17,750 nucleotides of DNA from Sulfurospirillum sp. (GTDB lineage Bacteria; Campylobacterota; Campylobacteria; Campylobacterales; QNZT01): positions 1 to 17,750 of the forward strand of contig QNZT01000128.1 of assembly GCA_003978455.1 (NCBI GenBank). The letters are read 5' to 3'. Below are positions 15,835 through 17,750 of the stretch, one piece after another (positions within the stretch are counted from its first letter, which is position 1; each line of letters opens with the position of its first letter). The notes beneath the pieces are model-generated. The model had not been told where the DNA came from and ran no database searches. It saw only the letters and a list, made by a program, of their open reading frames with translations. Both the position numbers and the translations under genes were made by a program.

Positions 15835-15871
15835 AAGGCGTTTTTTTTACATTACTATAAAGGATCAACAT

Positions 15872-16912
15872 ATGTTTACGCCTGCTAACAGGACAAATAC
15901 ATTCAAAGGTATCGGTCTGGTCGCAATCTTCGCAGTAGCAGCTGTTGCGATTTCTAAGCTTTCGTTTTTCCAAAGTTTACAAATCTCACCACTGATTATC
16001 GGTATCGTACTGGGTATTTTTTATGCCAATTCACTGCGCAACAAGTTGCCTGAAACATGGGCTCCGGGAATACTCTTTTCTGCAAAGACTATTTTGAGAA
16101 CGGCGATCGTCTTTTACGGGTTTCGTATCACATTTCAGGAGATCGCGGCAGTAGGCTTGCCGGGTCTTGTGGAGAGTATCGTTATGGTAGCAACGACATT
16201 TTTGATTGGATCGTATGTCGGTATCAAATTTTTCAAAATGGACAAAGATCTGGCATTTTTGACAGCGGCGGGAAGCTCTGTGTGCGGTGCGGCAGCGGTA
16301 CTGGCGACAGAACCTGTTACCAAATCAGAACCATACAAGAGTGCTATTGCGGTATCGACTGTCGTACTTTTCGGTACGATTGCGATGTTTGTCTATCCTG
16401 TACTCTACAAGATGGGTATCTTCGCGATGGATGAAAAAACAATGGGTATTTTCATCGGTGGAACTATTCATGAAGTGGCGCAGGTTGTGGCAGCGGGTGT
16501 CGGTGTCGGCGGTCCGGGCAGCGAAGTGGCGAACAGCGCCGTGTTGGTCAAGATGACAAGGGTCATCATGATCGCACCGTTACTGCTTGCACTGGGATAT
16601 TATCTGGCGAAAACAGCAAAAACGACAGCCGACGGTGAGAAGACGAAAGTCGGTATTCCTGCATTTGTACTCGGATTTATAGGTATGATCATACTCAACT
16701 CACTGATATCGCTTCCGGGAGCTGTGATCGGTACAATTAATACTATCGATACATTTTTACTGACGATGGCGATGACAGCGCTGGGTATGGAAACGAACCT
16801 GAGCAAATTTAAAACGACAGGCGCAGCACCTGTTTATGTCGCGGCGATCATGTTTGTTTGGTTGCTAGTCGGCGGTTACTTTATCACCAAAGCGATTGTT
16901 GCGATATTCTGA
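15872..16912 (+). CDS. YeiH/UPF0324 family putative sulfate exporter
   Basis: The 346-residue inner-membrane protein has about ten hydrophobic helices. It belongs to UPF0324 (YeiH family; annotated as putative sulfate exporters). Family marks are GSSVCGAAAV (residues 134-143), TEPV shortly after, GTIHEVAQVVAAG (197-209), VKMTR (226-230) and the C-terminal ALGMETNLSKFK. The two half-motifs around 134 and 197 lie in what look like re-entrant or broken helices. In enterobacteria the homologue is controlled by the LysR regulator YeiE, which is linked to sulfite, so the substrate may be sulfite or another small anion; the actual substrate is not shown by sequence. In a sulfur-oxidising bacterium an oxyanion exporter would fit, but that lifestyle is itself inferred. 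It has its own promoter and AAAGGAT ribosome site. The start is clear. Confidence 0.92.
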   Translation: MFTPANRTNTFKGIGLVAIFAVAAVAISKLSFFQSLQISPLIIGIVLGIFYANSLRNKLPETWAPGILFSAKTILRTAIVFYGFRITFQEIAAVGLPGLVESIVMVATTFLIGSYVGIKFFKMDKDLAFLTAAGSSVCGAAAVLATEPVTKSEPYKSAIAVSTVVLFGTIAMFVYPVLYKMGIFAMDEKTMGIFIGGTIHEVAQVVAAGVGVGGPGSEVANSAVLVKMTRVIMIAPLLLALGYYLAKTAKTTADGEKTKVGIPAFVLGFIGMIILNSLISLPGAVIGTINTIDTFLLTMAMTALGMETNLSKFKTTGAAPVYVAAIMFVWLLVGGYFITKAIVAIF

Positions 16913-16928
16913 CTTTTTCAGGCACTTT

Positions 16929-16950
16929 GTGAGAGGTTTGCTCCTCTCAT
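16929..16950 (+). repeat. Short hairpin after the YeiH-family gene
   Basis: TGAGAGG (16930-16936) and CCTCTCA (16943-16949) pair around a six-base loop, with one more possible G-U pair at the base. It lies 17 bases after the exporter stop. No T-run follows directly, so it is a poor intrinsic terminator. It covers the likely GTG start of the small membrane protein and could mask it in RNA. Confidence 0.4.
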
Positions 16951-17204
16951 GTGTGCTGAGTGTTTCGGTTTTTCTCTTTCTCGGCATACCGCCTGCCAAA
17001 GCGCTATTTGGCTTCTTCTATTTTCTGCTAACCCCTTTTCTTGTTATCTTTACGTTTCCTGTTTCGTTGGTTGTCATAGTGATACTGATCCTGCTTTTTT
17101 TGCGTGTAAACAGTTGTATGCGTACGCACTGGCGATGGATCGCCTATACACTTCTCTTTTTGCACTGGGAAGCGTGGGGATTTTACTGTAGCAGTTATGT
17201 GTAG
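16929..17204 (+). CDS. Small hypothetical membrane protein
   Basis: This small, very hydrophobic protein (91 residues from the GTG at 16929; 102 if a TTG at 16896 overlapping the previous gene is used) is not one I recognise. It shows three hydrophobic segments: an N-terminal one (LLLSCVLSVSVFLFLG), a long central block of Phe, Leu, Val and Ile split by a Pro-containing turn, and a C-terminal Trp-rich one after a basic RTHWRW loop. I favour the GTG because AGG at 16920-16922 sits six bases upstream; the TTG has no ribosome site. A small hairpin overlaps this GTG. It follows the YeiH-family gene by 16 bases and may be co-transcribed. Codon use resembles the neighbours, but the length and weak start leave doubt that it is expressed. 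Confidence 0.55.
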   Translation: MRGLLLSCVLSVSVFLFLGIPPAKALFGFFYFLLTPFLVIFTFPVSLVVIVILILLFLRVNSCMRTHWRWIAYTLLFLHWEAWGFYCSSYV

Positions 17205-17243
17205 GCATCTTCTCTTTTTCATCATAAATTCATAAACTTTTTT

Positions 17244-17249
17244 TATAGT
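17244..17249 (+). promoter_or_regulatory. Candidate -10 box of the lipoprotein gene
   Basis: TATAGT, preceded by a run of eight T, lies 33 bases before the lipoprotein ATG. The start would fall near 17256, leaving a leader with AAAAGGA (17268-17274) nine bases from the ATG. The box is a one-mismatch match and there is no -35, so support is modest. Confidence 0.4.
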
Positions 17250-17282
17250 TGACTATTCCAATTAAATAAAAGGATGGAATCT

Positions 17283-17750
17283 ATGAAAAAATTATCAAAA
17301 ATTTTGATCGTAAGTCTGCTGCTCGCCGCAGGCTTTGCCGGATGTGGAGGTGGTGGCGGGACAAACGACGCCAATAATACAAGTTCATCTAGTTCCTCTT
17401 CCTCCTCCTCTTCATCGGGTGCTTTGGGAAGTTCCTCTTCGGGAGCAGTCGGGAGTGCTCCTTCTGTATCGGGAGATAGATACAGGGTACTTGCCTGGAA
17501 CGATCTTGGTATGCACTGTATGGATGGCAACGACTTTTCTCTCTTTTCTATCCTGCCTCCCTATAACAATCTCGTAGCACAGGTGCTGGAAAAGAAAAAC
17601 GGTGATGCCAAAAGAGTGACCTCAGGTGTGACTTTGACATACGAAGCTGTGACCTCACTCGACGGCAAACTGAACAGTATCAGCAGCACGAAAACAAACT
17701 TCTGGGATTATGTGCAGAAATTGTTTGGTGTTGCACTGGAAACGGATGCC
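17283..17750 (+). CDS. Ser-linker lipoprotein with NDLGMHC motif, 3'-truncated by window edge
   Basis: The frame is open from the ATG to the window edge (156 codons, no stop). The N-terminus is a lipoprotein signal peptide: MKKLSK, hydrophobic core, then FAGC with Cys21 as the lipid-anchored residue; Phe at -3 is slightly off the ideal lipobox. A linker of five Gly, a polar stretch, 12 consecutive Ser (residues 34-45) and further Ser/Gly follows to about residue 64. The folded domain begins around 66 with VLAWNDLGMHCMDGND (69-84) and ILPPYNNLVAQV (90-101). I recall the NDLGMHCMD / LPPYN pairing from uncharacterised proteins of sulfur and metal-reducing bacteria, but know no function. The His78-Cys79 pair may bind metal (inference). 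No CxxCH haem site is seen in the visible part. Codon use in the linker is naturally skewed. Confidence 0.85.
   Translation, partial: MKKLSKILIVSLLLAAGFAGCGGGGGTNDANNTSSSSSSSSSSSSGALGSSSSGAVGSAPSVSGDRYRVLAWNDLGMHCMDGNDFSLFSILPPYNNLVAQVLEKKNGDAKRVTSGVTLTYEAVTSLDGKLNSISSTKTNFWDYVQKLFGVALETDA

Noticed and set aside
15839..15849. Eight-T run as an intrinsic terminator for the ilvE operon
   Set aside because: No GC-rich stem precedes it; it lies just downstream of a TATAAT box and is more likely part of the leader of the next gene.
17243..17530. Minus-strand 95-codon frame rich in Glu and Pro
   Set aside because: It is the complement of the Ser/Gly linker of the plus-strand lipoprotein, which has a signal peptide, lipobox, ribosome site and recognisable domain motif; the Glu run simply mirrors the pyrimidine-rich Ser codons.
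1..17750. CRISPR arrays, tRNA/rRNA genes, insertion sequences, toxin-antitoxin or defence genes
   Set aside because: No regularly spaced repeats, no transposase-like or RNA-gene-like sequence, and almost all bases are accounted for by core metabolic, respiratory and envelope genes.

Overview
The window looks like a chromosomal segment of a Campylobacterota (formerly Epsilonproteobacteria) member, probably a moderate-GC marine or sulfur-oxidising type such as Sulfurovum or a relative. The evidence is the nuoN-to-pflA junction (as I recall it from Campylobacter and Helicobacter), the ilvE-SPFH neighbourhood, two DUF2393-like genes, promoters with good -10 boxes but no recognisable -35 box, and the style of the complex I subunits. 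The genus is an inference; no rRNA or other marker gene is present. Every credible gene lies on the plus strand and gaps are short (all under about 80 bases).

Bases 1-9568 hold the distal half of a complex I (nuo) operon: nuoG (5' end outside the window), nuoH, nuoI, nuoJ, nuoK, nuoL, nuoM and nuoN, packed with 1-4 base overlaps or gaps up to 11 bases. Together they encode the last part of the iron-sulfur wire (NuoG, NuoI), the quinone-site membrane subunit (NuoH) and the whole proton-pumping membrane arm (NuoJ to NuoN). Catalytic Glu and Lys residues of the antiporter-like subunits are in place. NuoG has an unusual cluster set: the His-Cys site plus two complete four-Cys sites, and a degenerate molybdopterin-type region.

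Bases 9569-9644 hold a perfect 13-bp inverted repeat followed at once by an extended -10 promoter placed so that the next transcript should be leaderless. That gene (9645-11972) is a secreted TPR-like repeat protein that I identify as PflA, a flagellar motor scaffold protein, from its architecture, size and position.

Bases 12048-15812 form a second tight operon: ilvE (branched-chain aminotransferase), an HflK-like SPFH membrane protein, a hisIE fusion (histidine synthesis steps 2 and 3) and two tandem DUF2393-like membrane proteins that look like diverged paralogues sharing a Cys pattern. A separate promoter then drives a YeiH/UPF0324 putative sulfate/sulfite-type exporter (15872-16912), followed by a small unrecognised membrane protein. 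The window ends inside a Ser-linker lipoprotein carrying an NDLGMHC motif (17283 to the edge).

I see no mobile elements, CRISPR arrays, tRNA or rRNA genes. This is mostly core genome. The points most worth following are the NuoG cluster layout, the leaderless pflA promoter with its abutting palindrome, the paired DUF2393 proteins beside the SPFH protein, and the NDLGMHC lipoprotein.
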